DNA of 64,000 bases from Zygnema cylindricum (taxonomy: Eukaryota; Streptophyta; Zygnematophyceae; Zygnematales; Zygnemataceae). Shown here piece after piece: positions 11,700 to 23,100 of this stretch. The stretch spans positions 52,052-116,051 of the forward strand of contig JBBHKE010002597.1 in assembly GCA_037447655.1 (NCBI GenBank), given 5' to 3'. Every line of letters starts with the position of its first letter. Position 1 is the stretch's first letter. Both the position numbers and the translations under genes were made by a program. Under the pieces are notes generated by a model that did not search any database, had not been told where the DNA came from, and saw only the letters and a list, made by a program, of their open reading frames with translations.

Positions 11700-13311
11700 T
11701 GTAAACACCCACTTTCATTGGACTCTCGACTCCATCTTGGTGAGTTTTGATGAATTTGTCCAATTTCTGTTGCGTTTCTTCTATGTAGAGATGCCTAAGA
11801 GGGTTTCAGGGTTAGTGACATTCTTTCGAGTTTTGCAGAGTTTCGTTTTGCTGAGGTTATTCGTTCTCCTTCAACTTTTTTCTCTCCTTTGGTTTCTGTA
11901 ATTACAATTTATAACTTTGTTTCTGACCCCTCTTTTTCTCCTATTTTGTTTGCAAATTTCCCATCTAATCCGTTGATAAGAGACATGCGATGTCTTCCTT
12001 GCAAGAGGTCTTAGCGGAGGATTTGAATGCTCCAGCATTTTGCTCGCTTCTCGGCTCCTCTTTGCTTGATTATATTTGATGGTTAGTTCCCATTTGTCCC
12101 CTCTTTTGCCCTTGCTTAACGGTATATGTGTGTTGGTCCTTGAACCGTCGCCTTTTGAACCTAATTCAAACTTTCTTTCTCCTTTGGCTTTCTTAAATCT
12201 ACGTCTTTATGTGTCTGTCTCTAATCTAAATTCCTTTGGGTTAGTTTCACTTTGAGTTAACATTAACACTTCTCTCCATGGTAAGTTAATTTCTAATTTG
12301 GGAAATTCTAACATCGCTTTCTATAGTTTTGTACGACCTTCGTTCCTCTTCGACATCAAGGTCTTGTTCACCTGTGAGGTTTTTGATAGCGAGTGCTAAG
12401 GTGGACTTAGAACTCTCGTTGGTGCGGGTGGTTATTGGTCCATGTGCTATTTTATTGACTTTTCCATATTTGGTGAGGGATCTGTGTCCTTGTCCCGTTG
12501 ATCTCTATTCTGCTCCCACTTCCACCGATGAGCTTTTGAGCATCTGAGACAGTTTTTTTTTCACTCTTCCTACAACTGTCGATGTTTTGCCCTGTAATGT
12601 TAGCAATTGTACCCTGTTTCCCTTTGTTCCCTCTTTTCCCCACCATGTGCTCCCATGCGTTTCCTTCCTAGTTGGATTTTGCTTTTGACCTCATTATCGA
12701 TTTCCTTCTTGTAAGTTGACGTTTATGTTGTGGTCGATGCTTCTCCTAAACATAGTCTTATGTCCACTTGCTAGAACCCTATGGCTGCATCTCTTTTATA
12801 TGCTTCCATGGATTTTGTTTCCATTAGATTGATAAGTTTTCATGCCTTTCTCTGTGAGAGCTCATTTGCAATCTTCGGTTTGGGATATATTGTAATTCTC
12901 CATTTGGGATCAAGCTTTGTACCTGCATCCGCCCTCTATGCCTCTCGTTTTTGTCTACCCAATCTATGTTCCAGACTTTTGTGATCCTGCTATTGACTTC
13001 TCTTTACTTTGGCTTGGCTTTCCTTTTAATAGCTCACTTAGTTCTAGACAGCTTGTGAGTCTTAAATTCATGCTATAATAATTATGTGGAGGTGGGGCTT
13101 TAGGGAATGGATTTTTTTGCAACTCTCGAAATTGGTGGATCTTTACATTGCTGATCACTCGGCGATTCTTTTATGAGTTTTTCATCTTGTCTCCCCTTGT
13201 CATGTCCCTCCTACTTTTATGATCTCCTGCAATATTTTGTGGTACCAGCAGTTTGTTACTATGAGCGTGAGATCTGCTTTCTTCATCCTTGTCAAATGGT
13301 TGACAGCTTGC

Positions 13312-13413
13312 CGTTCCATTCTTGCTTTGGAGTGCCTCGAGTTCTTTTCCATCAGTTCTAAACGTTCCATTCTTGCTTTGGAGTGCCTCGAGTTCTTTTC
13401 CATCAGTTCATGT
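13312..13413 (+). repeat. 51-bp tandem duplication
   Basis: Two adjacent nearly identical 51-bp units begin CGTTCCATTCTTGCTTTGGA at 13312 and at 13363. The length is a multiple of three, so the minus-strand frame shows MEKNSRHSKARMERLEL and then the same peptide again. Confidence 0.85.
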
Positions 13414-14017
13414 TAGATGCTGAATTTTTTGCTATAGTATTGCAGATCTTTCAACATCACCCATTTGATACAATAGGAGTTGTCTTTCATTGTGGCCTTG
13501 TTGCCATGGACGTGCTCCTCTCCTTTTGCAACCAGTTGGCGTATTTCTACACCCCTTGCTTAATAAGCGATACCTCCTAGATCGGTTATGATCCGCCTGA
13601 TGGTGTTAGGGTCGTAGTTGCCTTAGTTTGTTGTAGATATCTGTTGAGGTTTGGATTTGTCGCAGTTTGGATTTGTCGCGGTCGATTTACTTGACTCCTT
13701 GGCTGTCTCCACTCTCTATGTGCAAGTTTTGTACTTGCATTAAGTCAGGTTTTTTCTTGCGCTTAGTGCGAGCCTCCTTCGTGTGATTGTCACTCGATCG
13801 TGATTGTCTGATCTTGTCTTGGCCATTTATTTCACTTGTAGGTAAACTGTTAGAGCCATCAAGGTTTGTGTCTTGTGACACCATCTTGGTGCTGGATGCG
13901 ATATCTAGCAACACCTCCACCACTTCGTTCCACTCCCACTATTTCGAATTTTGCTTCTGCTCCTCCAAGTAGGTGAGAACAACTGAGAATTGTTTCTGTT
14001 ATGAGAGAATTAACCAG

Positions 14018-14201
14018 CAGATTAGTGTTGCCATTGAAGTTATTTGGCCTTCAACCTTTGCTTCGTTTAACAGATCTGAAAATTGATTGATGTGTATATA
14101 GATTGATGGCAGATTAGTGTTGCCATTGAAAAGTCTTGGCCTTCAACCTTTGCTTCATTTAACAGATCCGAAAATTGATTGATGTCTATATAGATTGATG
14201 T
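14018..14201 (+). repeat. 92-bp tandem duplication
   Basis: Two adjacent units begin CAGATTAGTGTTGCCATTGA at 14018 and 14110, with a few substitutions. The unit includes CTTCAACCTTTGCTTC and TGATTGATGT. No function is evident. Confidence 0.85.
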
Positions 14202-14470
14202 TCAGTCTTGGTATAAGGATTTGAGAATAGTTTTGCTTACCTCTCTTTTCCTAGCGAATGACAGGTTGGGTTTGTCTTCATCCTTTGTGTGGTTTGTGTC
14301 TGAACTGTTTTTGTTTTCCAAAACTTCCTCCACACTTGATGAGTCTAATGTCTTCCTCGATTTCTCGTGCATCCCCTTTGACCTTGTCACATGTTTGACA
14401 TGGTCCATCATGATCCTTCGAATGTGACAGAATATTTAGTCTCCTATCTGCAAGATTTGGTATCGTACAA

Positions 14471-16665
14471 AACCGTTCTGATCTAGTTTTGTGTTTGTTG
14501 CCTTTCCACCTTCTGCGGGTATTGTGAGTGACGTCACCTTAGACTCACCGTTCGGATTCGGCTGTGTTCAACTCCTCTACTCTAAGGACATAGAAGACAC
14601 ACAGGGCACCACTATTCCTGTTGGCCCATAACCTATTAGTTTTAGGCGCTCACCCTAGCCCTTAGCCGAGGGTTAGGGTAGATAAACCTATAACATACAT
14701 TGGGAACGGGTGTCGTTTTGTGGCTCAAAAGAGTTTAGAGATGGGAGAAGCAATAGATGTAGACAATAGATGAGGCAGGTTTAATCAACCTTGAATGGTA
14801 AAATAGAAATAAGAACTACAATTGTCTCGAAGGACATTTCTCTATCTAAATAAGCTAGGTTCTCCTCCTATGACTGTATATCTTATCTTTGTGATTTGGT
14901 GATCTTTGTACAATGTGTTTCAATGTAAACAATGTTATACACCATTGTCTACCCAATTGTTATAAAGCTTGTTCTAAAAAAGATAGATCTCTTGCTATGC
15001 TATGCTCTCTATTTATGCCTTTGCTCTCTTATCATAAAATGATTGCGTGCACTTTGTGGTCCAATGTGTGGACACAAAATATACAATGTCAGTCGTTGGT
15101 GGTCGCGCCCAAGTAATGCGTCAGTTTTGCAATAAAGTGTGTTTCCTTGAATTGTCCCTCAATCCATAAGATTCGATCCCTCCGTCTATACAATATCAGT
15201 GTTCCGATATCTGTACACAATATCGTCCGAGATTGTCAAAAACCAACAAATTCACCGAAACTTTAATTAGCGTAAAAAAAAGTTAGTGTAATTAATTTTA
15301 TTTCAGGTTTTGGGGTTAAATTTAGGTGTTGCCAATACATCATTCATAATGCTTATAACGATTGGCAGTGTAGTTTATTGTGACATTGTAGATTTTTAGG
15401 GTTTGTGACATTTTGACATCATGGTCACTTATGATAGTATCGACGTCACTAATTCCAAAAAAAATCGCCAAAGTTTCCCAATTTTGTTTTTCATCCTTCC
15501 TCACTCTAATTGTCATCAAAATACGTCCAAAGAGAGTCAAAATTAATATTTATCGGCGATCTTTTCTTTAATACCATTGTTGTCGTTTTTCATTGCAAGG
15601 ATTGTGAGATGAATTCAAAACTGCAATTTTTTTGTCAAAAACATTTGACGCATGCAATAACGTCTCCCTATTTGTTCACATCGTTAAATTTTAGGTAAAA
15701 TCACCTCGCGAGGTGATTTAGGTAGAAGTTTGAAAATGACCTAGAGAGACGCAAAAGTGGGTCGAAACGTGCTAGACGACAAACCGCATTAGATGTAAAG
15801 TTTCAAAGTGATGCAAATTGTAATGTGGTAATCTTAGTTTTTTGGTAAGGTTGCAGATTTTTTCATTACAGGCTCTGTTTTGAAGGAAAGCAATATAAAA
15901 CAACCCTTAATTTATATCATGGGAAAGTGCTCTTAATTGTTTGTTACTTTAATTCTTTCACAGTTGTAAACCTCTATAAAACTAGTGAGCGTTGTAATTG
16001 CATAGAGAATTTGTGATAAATGGTAAACTTCAACAAACTACACAATGAATCGCAATTAGTATTGATAAAAATAATTAGGCGACTCTAAAATGTGACCCAC
16101 TAACTTAAAAAAGTTTGAAATGTAACTTTGGGTTTATTGAAGATTCTCTATATTATTTTTTAGATTGTTCATGTGTACGAAAACAAAATCGTTATTCAAT
16201 TAAGTTTTATGTTAATTTTGTGATAGTTGTAGGAATTTAATAATCTAGAGTTGGTTGTGGACATTGACAAAACGTAAGATAAATTGTAAACTTTGACACA
16301 CTTAGAGAAAGTTGTTAACATCGACAAACGAAGTGACAATTGTAGACATCTACTAATTTATGCTATCAAACTTCATGTTGTAAACTTCTAGTTTGCTAAA
16401 ATGACAACCGATTGCTAGAGATACCTAAAAAAAAAAATTGTAAATGTTGCAAACTGATAAAAAAATTATTTTTTTGTATTCCCTCTCGTGCACAAGCAAA
16501 TTTCGAGATCTTTTTGCGTTTGACTCTGGGGATTTTGGTTCTCAAACGGTTGAGGGTGGTTCGAGTCGTTGCTTGCTAGGGTGGTAGTAATTGTTAGGGA
16601 AACAAAAGTGGGTTGAGGCTATCCTACATATTTATAGTGAGTTATGTATTCTGTGAGGCTACAGA
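14471..16665. other. No gene recognised; repeat fragments
   Basis: The interval 15380-15500 resembles 5745-5850, and 15700-15800 resembles 6210-6330, so an older copy of the 5.7-6.4 kb repeat lies here. At 15349-15373 there is a half-element resembling the end of the TA-flanked MITE family (TAACGATTGGCAGTGTA). No coding features are supported. Confidence 0.5.
15698..15719. repeat. 22-bp perfect palindrome
   Basis: AAATCACCTCG followed directly by CGAGGTGATTT, a perfect 11+11 palindrome without spacer. A one-sided relative (CTCGAGGTGATTTTAAAAG) lies at about 6214, so the site is the centre or end of a repeat family. Confidence 0.85.
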
Positions 16666-16674
16666 GCTCACAAA

Positions 16675-17275
16675 ATTTCATCCCTTCCCTCCCCTCCCCT
16701 CCTCTCCCCTCTATTCCTGTCCGTTCTCCTCCCTTTCTCACACTTTCTCCCACTCCTCTGCTTCTCTCCCTTTCCTTTTATCCCTTTCCTATCCCAACTT
16801 ATCCCATCCCTCCCCCTCCCTTCCCCTCTTTCGTTTTAACCTCTATTCCTCTCTCCTCCTCCATTCCGTTTGCTTCTCACACTTTTTCTCCCATCCCATC
16901 TTAACCCATCCCTCCCATTTCCTTCCTCTTTGTATTAAAGCCTTTCCACCTCTCTCCTCCTCCCACTAAAGAGTTAAGTGATAAAGAGGAAAGAGCAAAA
17001 TGGGGGGCCAAGAAAGTGGGTGGAAATTGGCAATGTCAACGTAGGTAGTGTATAGTAGTAAAGGGTGGGAGAGAGAATGATATTGTGAGCGGTGACGAGC
17101 AATATAAGGGTGGGGAAAGGCGAATTGGTCGATGAATATTGACCCAAAAAACAACAAGTGAATTTATACTCAAAACCTAGTACTACACATGGTCAAAAAT
17201 TGTCAACCATTCAGATCAGTGCAACCAAACCTAAATTGTAGTCAAGGTCCACATAGTGACCGCTTAACAAAAAAT
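16675..17275 (+). repeat. Dispersed repeat with pyrimidine-rich head
   Basis: A polypyrimidine tract (16675-16970) is followed by a body containing AGAAAGTGGGTGGAAATTGG, CCAAAACCTAGTAC and AACCATTCAGATCAGTGC. The body recurs at 47870-48230 (plus) and about 46170-46440 (minus). The Ser/Pro-rich frame at 16613-16969 is a product of the pyrimidine tract. Confidence 0.75.
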
Positions 17276-19090
17276 ATATCTTCTGTTTAGATAATTATTA
17301 GTATTCAACTTTAGAAACACCATGTCATGTTAATCAAAACGTCCAAAGTAGTGTTGTACTAATCTACACATTCGTACGGACATTTGTAGACACGACCCAA
17401 AACAACACAAAGGTTGACGCAAAATCTCTTAAAGAAGCAACGACACGAAATATTGCTGCTTGAAAAAGACGTTTAACTTCAAAATTTCCATGATCGGACA
17501 GTCACTAACGAAAGATAGACGGGTGACGACTCATTATTGCAGGTGGCAACTTTATCTATATTCATTGACGCGATCGATAATCCTAGATCCGACAGTCAAA
17601 AACTATTGCTGAAAGAGTTCATTAAAAGTTAACCGATTGGTGATGTCGCCCGGGAGACAGGCCGCAATGCCCGTTACACGAACATGGACCGTTTCCAATT
17701 TATCATGCCAGTTATATAGACATGGTCCGTGTCCTCTTTTATGACAACATCAAAGTACTATTGTACCAATGAAGACGTCCCTACGATCATTTATCAAAAA
17801 TGACGCGACACAAAAATTAGCGTAACTAAATCGTCCCGATTTATGTCATATCGTATCTTGTTTATTACAGTACACCGCTAAAAATCACAAATTAGAGTTA
17901 ACAACATTATTTAAGGAAGTGGACTACAATGTGCCACGTCTAATTGCCAGCATATACAATCTGTGATGTCGCAGGTTAATTTCTATAATTGCTTGTGACG
18001 TCATAAGACTTTTCGTGACATTGTAGATATACCGCGTTCGTGCCTGTGCCGTTTCATGGATGAAAAATATTCTCTTTGCCTTTGTGTCTCGTGTCCGGTT
18101 GACGTGAAATGGCATTGGAATCTTAAGTCCTTAGCAAAAAAAAAATCCGTACCTTAGGCAAACTGACAAAACAAATCAAATTGTGTATTTTTACTTGTCG
18201 TTCTTAATGCAAACGGACAAAACATACCGAATCGGTAAATTTTGTCGTCGCTTGAATTCGTTATAAATTTTTGAAAAATTTCCACGATGACTCGAAACGA
18301 TCTTTTACTTTTTACGTTGAAACCTTAGTTCAAAAGTAGGTGAAAGTAAGCCCATACAATATGCCTATTGTATGTAAAACATATAATATGACCTTGAGAC
18401 CCATATTTTATACCCATGTATCGGTCGAAAAATGAAAAAAAATAGTAACAGGGTTGAGTTGCACATCGATCGATAAAGAATTAAACGTCATGTCTAAATT
18501 TTGAAAAACAGAGGTATTTTTTATTTAAACCGTTAGATTTGGACGATCGGACGTTCCTTGATAAAAGTAGCTATCTAAGAAGATCACATGAAAAGCCCAT
18601 ATCACAACTTACTATAGGACTATCTGTCATATTAACGCCTGCAATTTTGAAGGCCACACTAAATAAAGCCTCAATTTGACCAACCAGGCAATATGGGACG
18701 ATAAAATAAAAATATTATGGGTTTTCTTTCCCGGGAATGTCATCCTACGCCATGTCAGTTCGCTAAAAAGTTTCGTCCGTTGGCGTGCGCTGTGCTAATG
18801 ATCATACGTCAGATTCGTAAGTTATGCCCTACTCTACGCGATTTTAGTGCCAATTTTTGTGCGCCTACCAAAGGCCTACCATAAAACGCCTACTTTTTAA
18901 CTATGGTTGAAACTTACACGGTACGGCGCTATGTTTCAGAAGAAAACGACTGAAAAAAGCCTTTTGACACATGGATATATACCTTAACGTGCATTGATTT
19001 GCTTGTTTGTATAGAGATTGGCCAATCAAGGTCAGGGTAGTTGTATTGATGACGTCATGAATGCCTAATTTTGAAGTTTTACATCACTTA

Positions 19091-19761
19091 GGGCGTGTCC
19101 CCATGTGTTCAAGTAAGGGACTTTTTCCGTCGTTTACACAGAAAATGGGACTTCCTACTTGAAAATATTACGCCGTACAAAAAATGGACAAAAACTCAAA
19201 TACATTTTGCGTCATCTTGGAACTTGAAAGTTACGGCGATTTGGCATTATTATCATTGCAACCCACTTCCCGCTTATCTTCACACTTGCACTGAAATCAA
19301 ATCGCGACCTTTTTTTAATCAAAATACTACCCTATTGACGAATAGAAAGCCTGGGTTGCACGCGTCAAAAATTTTCATTTGTTTTTTTGCAGCTGGGAGA
19401 ATACACGACAAAAAAATTGTTTGTCCGTTTGCTTATGTTGTCCACTTGTGGGCGTCTACAAATGTCACTTTCTAGACGTAGGCGATTGCTTATGTCGGTC
19501 ACGTGTGGGCGTCAACAAATGACAGTTGGCGTCCACAAATGTCCGCAGTTTGTTCCGAGATCGTTGGCGTCTACAAATGTCAGCAGTTTGTCGGCGTCTA
19601 CAGGTGCCGCAAGTATTGGCGACGTGTACAACTTCCACATATTCAAAATAATGAACGCGCAAGTAACGATTGACATAGGCACACTTTGAAAAGTACACCG
19701 TAAAATCAGCGCTAAATTCCAAAATAACGTTTCAAAATATCGGTTACATGGGGACACGCCC
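19091..19761. mobile_element. Harbinger/Tourist-like MITE, 671 bp, TTA target duplication
   Basis: The ends are inverted repeats starting GGGCGTGTCCCCATGT (16 bp, perfect). TTA flanks the element at 19088-19090 and 19762-19764. The left copy of the segmental duplication is uninterrupted at the corresponding site (about 8550). A 3-bp TTA/TAA duplication with GG-starting ends is typical of PIF/Harbinger-derived MITEs. Internal frames, including 19095-19475, show no transposase motif. Related ends occur at 5420-5562 and about 47188. Confidence 0.85.
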
Positions 19762-20081
19762 TTAGAAACTTACAAAAGATAGGTGAAAAAGTACACCACT
19801 ACGTCACCATCTATATCCACCAGCCGTCGAACCAGAAAACATGTACGGAAAAAGAACGACGACCGTTGGACGTGGTCCTGATTTTTGTTAATTGTACAAC
19901 ACTTTGTTCGTACGATCGCTCGGATTGTTCCTTCTTTTGCGACGGTTGCATCTGAAGGATGTGCAAGGAGACGGTGTGCTAAATTCAAAACCCTAATTCA
20001 CCAACTGAATAGTTTTCTGGGAAAGAAACTGCCACGTGTCTTCCTCTAGAAACCTCTCGACGTGGCGAGTGAGCAGCCGCG

Positions 20082-20169
20082 ATGGCTCAAAGGATCATGA
20101 TGACTCTGATACTGTTTTTTATGTTTCACGTGGCACCCGCGTACGGAGTAACCATGGCAGCAGGAGACA
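20082..20169 (+). CDS. LRR gene exon 1, signal peptide (right copy)
   Basis: The exon runs from ATG to a GTAAGT donor, 88 nt, phase 1 at its end. It encodes a signal peptide, MAQRIMMTLILFFMFHVAPA followed by YGV. The left copy (8866-8952) is one nucleotide shorter before the donor. CACGTG lies about 50 bp upstream in both copies. Confidence 0.75.
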
Positions 20170-23100
20170 GTAAGTTCCACAGCTCTGCTCAACCTTTTCC
20201 CATTGCTTCCATCTTCTTGTCTGCCTTCACACGTGCAAAAAAAAAATCTCATTGGCTCCGTGCGGCTTCTGACGTCATTCATTGCTGCTGCAGAGAGGGC
20301 GCTGCAGGCGGTGAAGGCGGCCGTCAAGAACAAGGGGCGATTTCCGGAGATCAAATGTGATACATACTATTTCGAGTGCGATAAATCCGGTCGCGTGACT
20401 TTTATGTGAGTGATTATTGTTGCTGCGTGCACTCTCTGCTGCTTTCAATGCGAACAGAATTTCGCACTAAACATCGCACTTAATTTTTACTCGGATGCTG
20501 AGACTGTCTGCTGCGATCAGTTCGCACTAAAAATCGCGCTTCATTTTAATTCCGTAGGCTGTCGAATTCCCTGTTGCAATGATATCCGCACTGAAAGTCG
20601 CACTGAAAAATGTTGGTCACAGGCTGCCTGGATTTCCTGCTGAGATGCTCTTTGCGATGCTTGGGCGCTGCCGAGGCTTATTACAGGGGGGGAGGGTGGA
20701 GGGTGGAGGGAAGGGGAAGGTAAGAGGTTGAAAATGATGGAACTTATTCAACGTTCCATGGGAGGGGGGTGCTTTTCTACCCTCGATCCGAGGAAATAGC
20801 CGGAGATTGCAACCCCACACTGCTGAAGAACTCGTGAGGAACATGGGAGGCAAGATGGTCTCAAATGCAATAAACTAAGAAATGGAAATGAATATAGTGT
20901 GATTGATGAAATGAATGATGTAAATCTCATGTGAAAGTTTCATCTCTTCCTTTCGTTTTTGTTGTCAAAATGGAGGAGGGCAAAGAGGGGGGATGTTGAT
21001 GTGTGTGAATGCTAGGTTGGGGGATGCAACTCATTTGAAAAAAAAAAAAAAATGAATTAAATCATTAGTGCAATGACGAAAAAGTAGCACATTGTAAGTC
21101 TCATTTCACATTTTTTTTGTAAACTTCTGTTACGGTCGCTTGGATAGAGAAAATTGCGGGCGTGGACAAGGGTATTTTTTTATTGTTAGCTTTTGCATCC
21201 CATTTTTATGTTAAGGAAAAGAAAAACGTTTTGAGCTTTCGCTGCTTTGAATAACCACCATAAAGTGCCCATAAGGTTTGAAAAAGCATTGCTTAATACA
21301 CAAAACTTTTAGGTTTCTTTATGGTATTTGCCTCACACTATCAATGGACAAATGATAAAGTAAAAAAAGGCTTATTAGAGGTTGTTTGAGAGATGCGCTT
21401 TACCAAACGATTTAGAACCCAATCAAAAGAATTTTTTTTTTTTTGACTTTTACATCATTAGGTTCTTAAAGACGAAGTAGGAAAATTATTCTAGGCTGGT
21501 CGCACTTGTTATTATTCCATTGAGATTTAGGCACTAAAACTCCTCATAAGTGAAACGTAACTCAATATATACGTTAGTTTGAAAAACCGTTTTGCTACTT
21601 TTGCCCTTTTCAATTGATAACACCCCCATCCCGAGAGCCCATTACCGTGTTTAGTTTTCATTACATATTGGTGTCGAATAGAATCATACATTTCTTAGCT
21701 CGTCAATAAGCTTGGAATATGTGGACGGATCTCAAGTTTTTTTTTTCTTGCAAATAAATTTTATTTCCCTCCCCCCTCCTTTCCTTCCCTCTCCCCCCCT
21801 CACCTCCCCCCACCCCCCCCCCCCCCACTCCCATCCCCTCCCCTCCTCGCCCCTCTGTTCCCCTTCTATTTCTTCCTGTTATGATTCATTGAAAGAATTG
21901 TATGCGCGCAAAATCGGTTCAATTTCGCGAACAACTGTACTCTCTAGAATGTATTGAATGTATAGAATGTATCGAAAGTACTCTGATGTACGCTTTGATA
22001 AAGTTTTATTTGTTCCGCGAAATATATTTGTTGTTTCGTTTCGCATCTAGAATTGTCGTACGTCTAATATAGTACGATAGTACTTTTATATTTGTGTAGT
22101 ACTTTCGTCTTGGCTTGTCGTTTGGCAATGTTTGAGTCCCTAGTGAAATTTAGAGTAAGTGGCTCATTTTTAGAGGTTTCTTGGTGGCGCACCCTTACAC
22201 GTGCCGCGCCATGGATAGTGTGCTATTTAAGGGAAATCATGGACTTGTGTATTATCAATCAATGATCAATTGGAGAATTACATGGAGAAATAGAAGTGAT
22301 AGAAGAGAAATTGTAATTTCGGTTTTGTATTAATGTGAGAAATTTCTGAAAGGTCTCTTCAATGTTGATTTAATGTTTTGTAATCTGAACTCTTATGCTG
22401 CTATATTATCTGTTAGTGAGCATTGAGATAAATATCGATCCTTTCATTTGGTGTCAGAGCAGGTAGAGCTCCATTGTAGTGTCTCCTTTTGGTTATAGGG
22501 GGAAGGAACAAAAAAAAGTCCCCTTTCACTCCCTCCTTTTCAGCTACCCCTGTCTCGATTTTTTTGGGAAACTTTGCTGACTCTTGAGGATCCTTTCAAA
22601 GAAGAAAGAGAGTTTGAGTTTTAACGGAGCCGCATTTGAGTCATCATTCCTTACAGATACATTTGATAAAAATAGAGGTGTCGGACAATCAAATGTGAAA
22701 GTATTTGGAGAGTTTCTTGCGCCGGATTGATGAGAAGTTTTCACCCGTGGATAGGAGGTTTGATGAATTACCTCACGGTGAGCCGGATCCCGATCCGGAT
22801 GGAGGAGATTACGCTGATGATGCTGAAGGGGCGAAGAAAGCGAAAGATAAGAAAGGGAATCAAAAGCTAGATGATGATTCCAATCTATAGGAGGATAGTC
22901 AAGGAAGAGTGGAAATGTTTCAGATGCCCGGAAAGACCATCCTCTTTAATGGTTAGATCTACCCTCAATGGAAGAAGTATATTCGAGCTCAATTGATTTT
23001 GAGAGGTCTTTTGAAAGTTGTTATTGGAGAGGAGAAAATGCCCGTTGGAAATGCAAAGGCTCGTCGTTTGTGGAAGCGAAAAAATCTCGCGGCCATCACC

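Larger units (their letters stand above)
11700..14470. other. Pyrimidine-biased DNA with decayed minus-strand frames
   Basis: No gene is supported. On the minus strand several adjacent short frames (14411-14202, 13923-13687, 13403-13200, 12646-12452) encode Lys/Ser-rich stretches such as KEARTKRKKKPDLMQVQNL. This is compatible with a badly decayed nucleic-acid-binding ORF, perhaps of a retroelement, but no diagnostic motif remains. On the plus strand frames are Phe/Leu/Ser-rich because the DNA is T-rich. Confidence 0.4.

Noticed and set aside
12329-14427. A gene or LINE ORF1 in the 12-14 kb region
   Set aside because: Lys-rich minus-strand frames are suggestive but short and broken, with no reverse transcriptase, endonuclease or zinc-knuckle motif.
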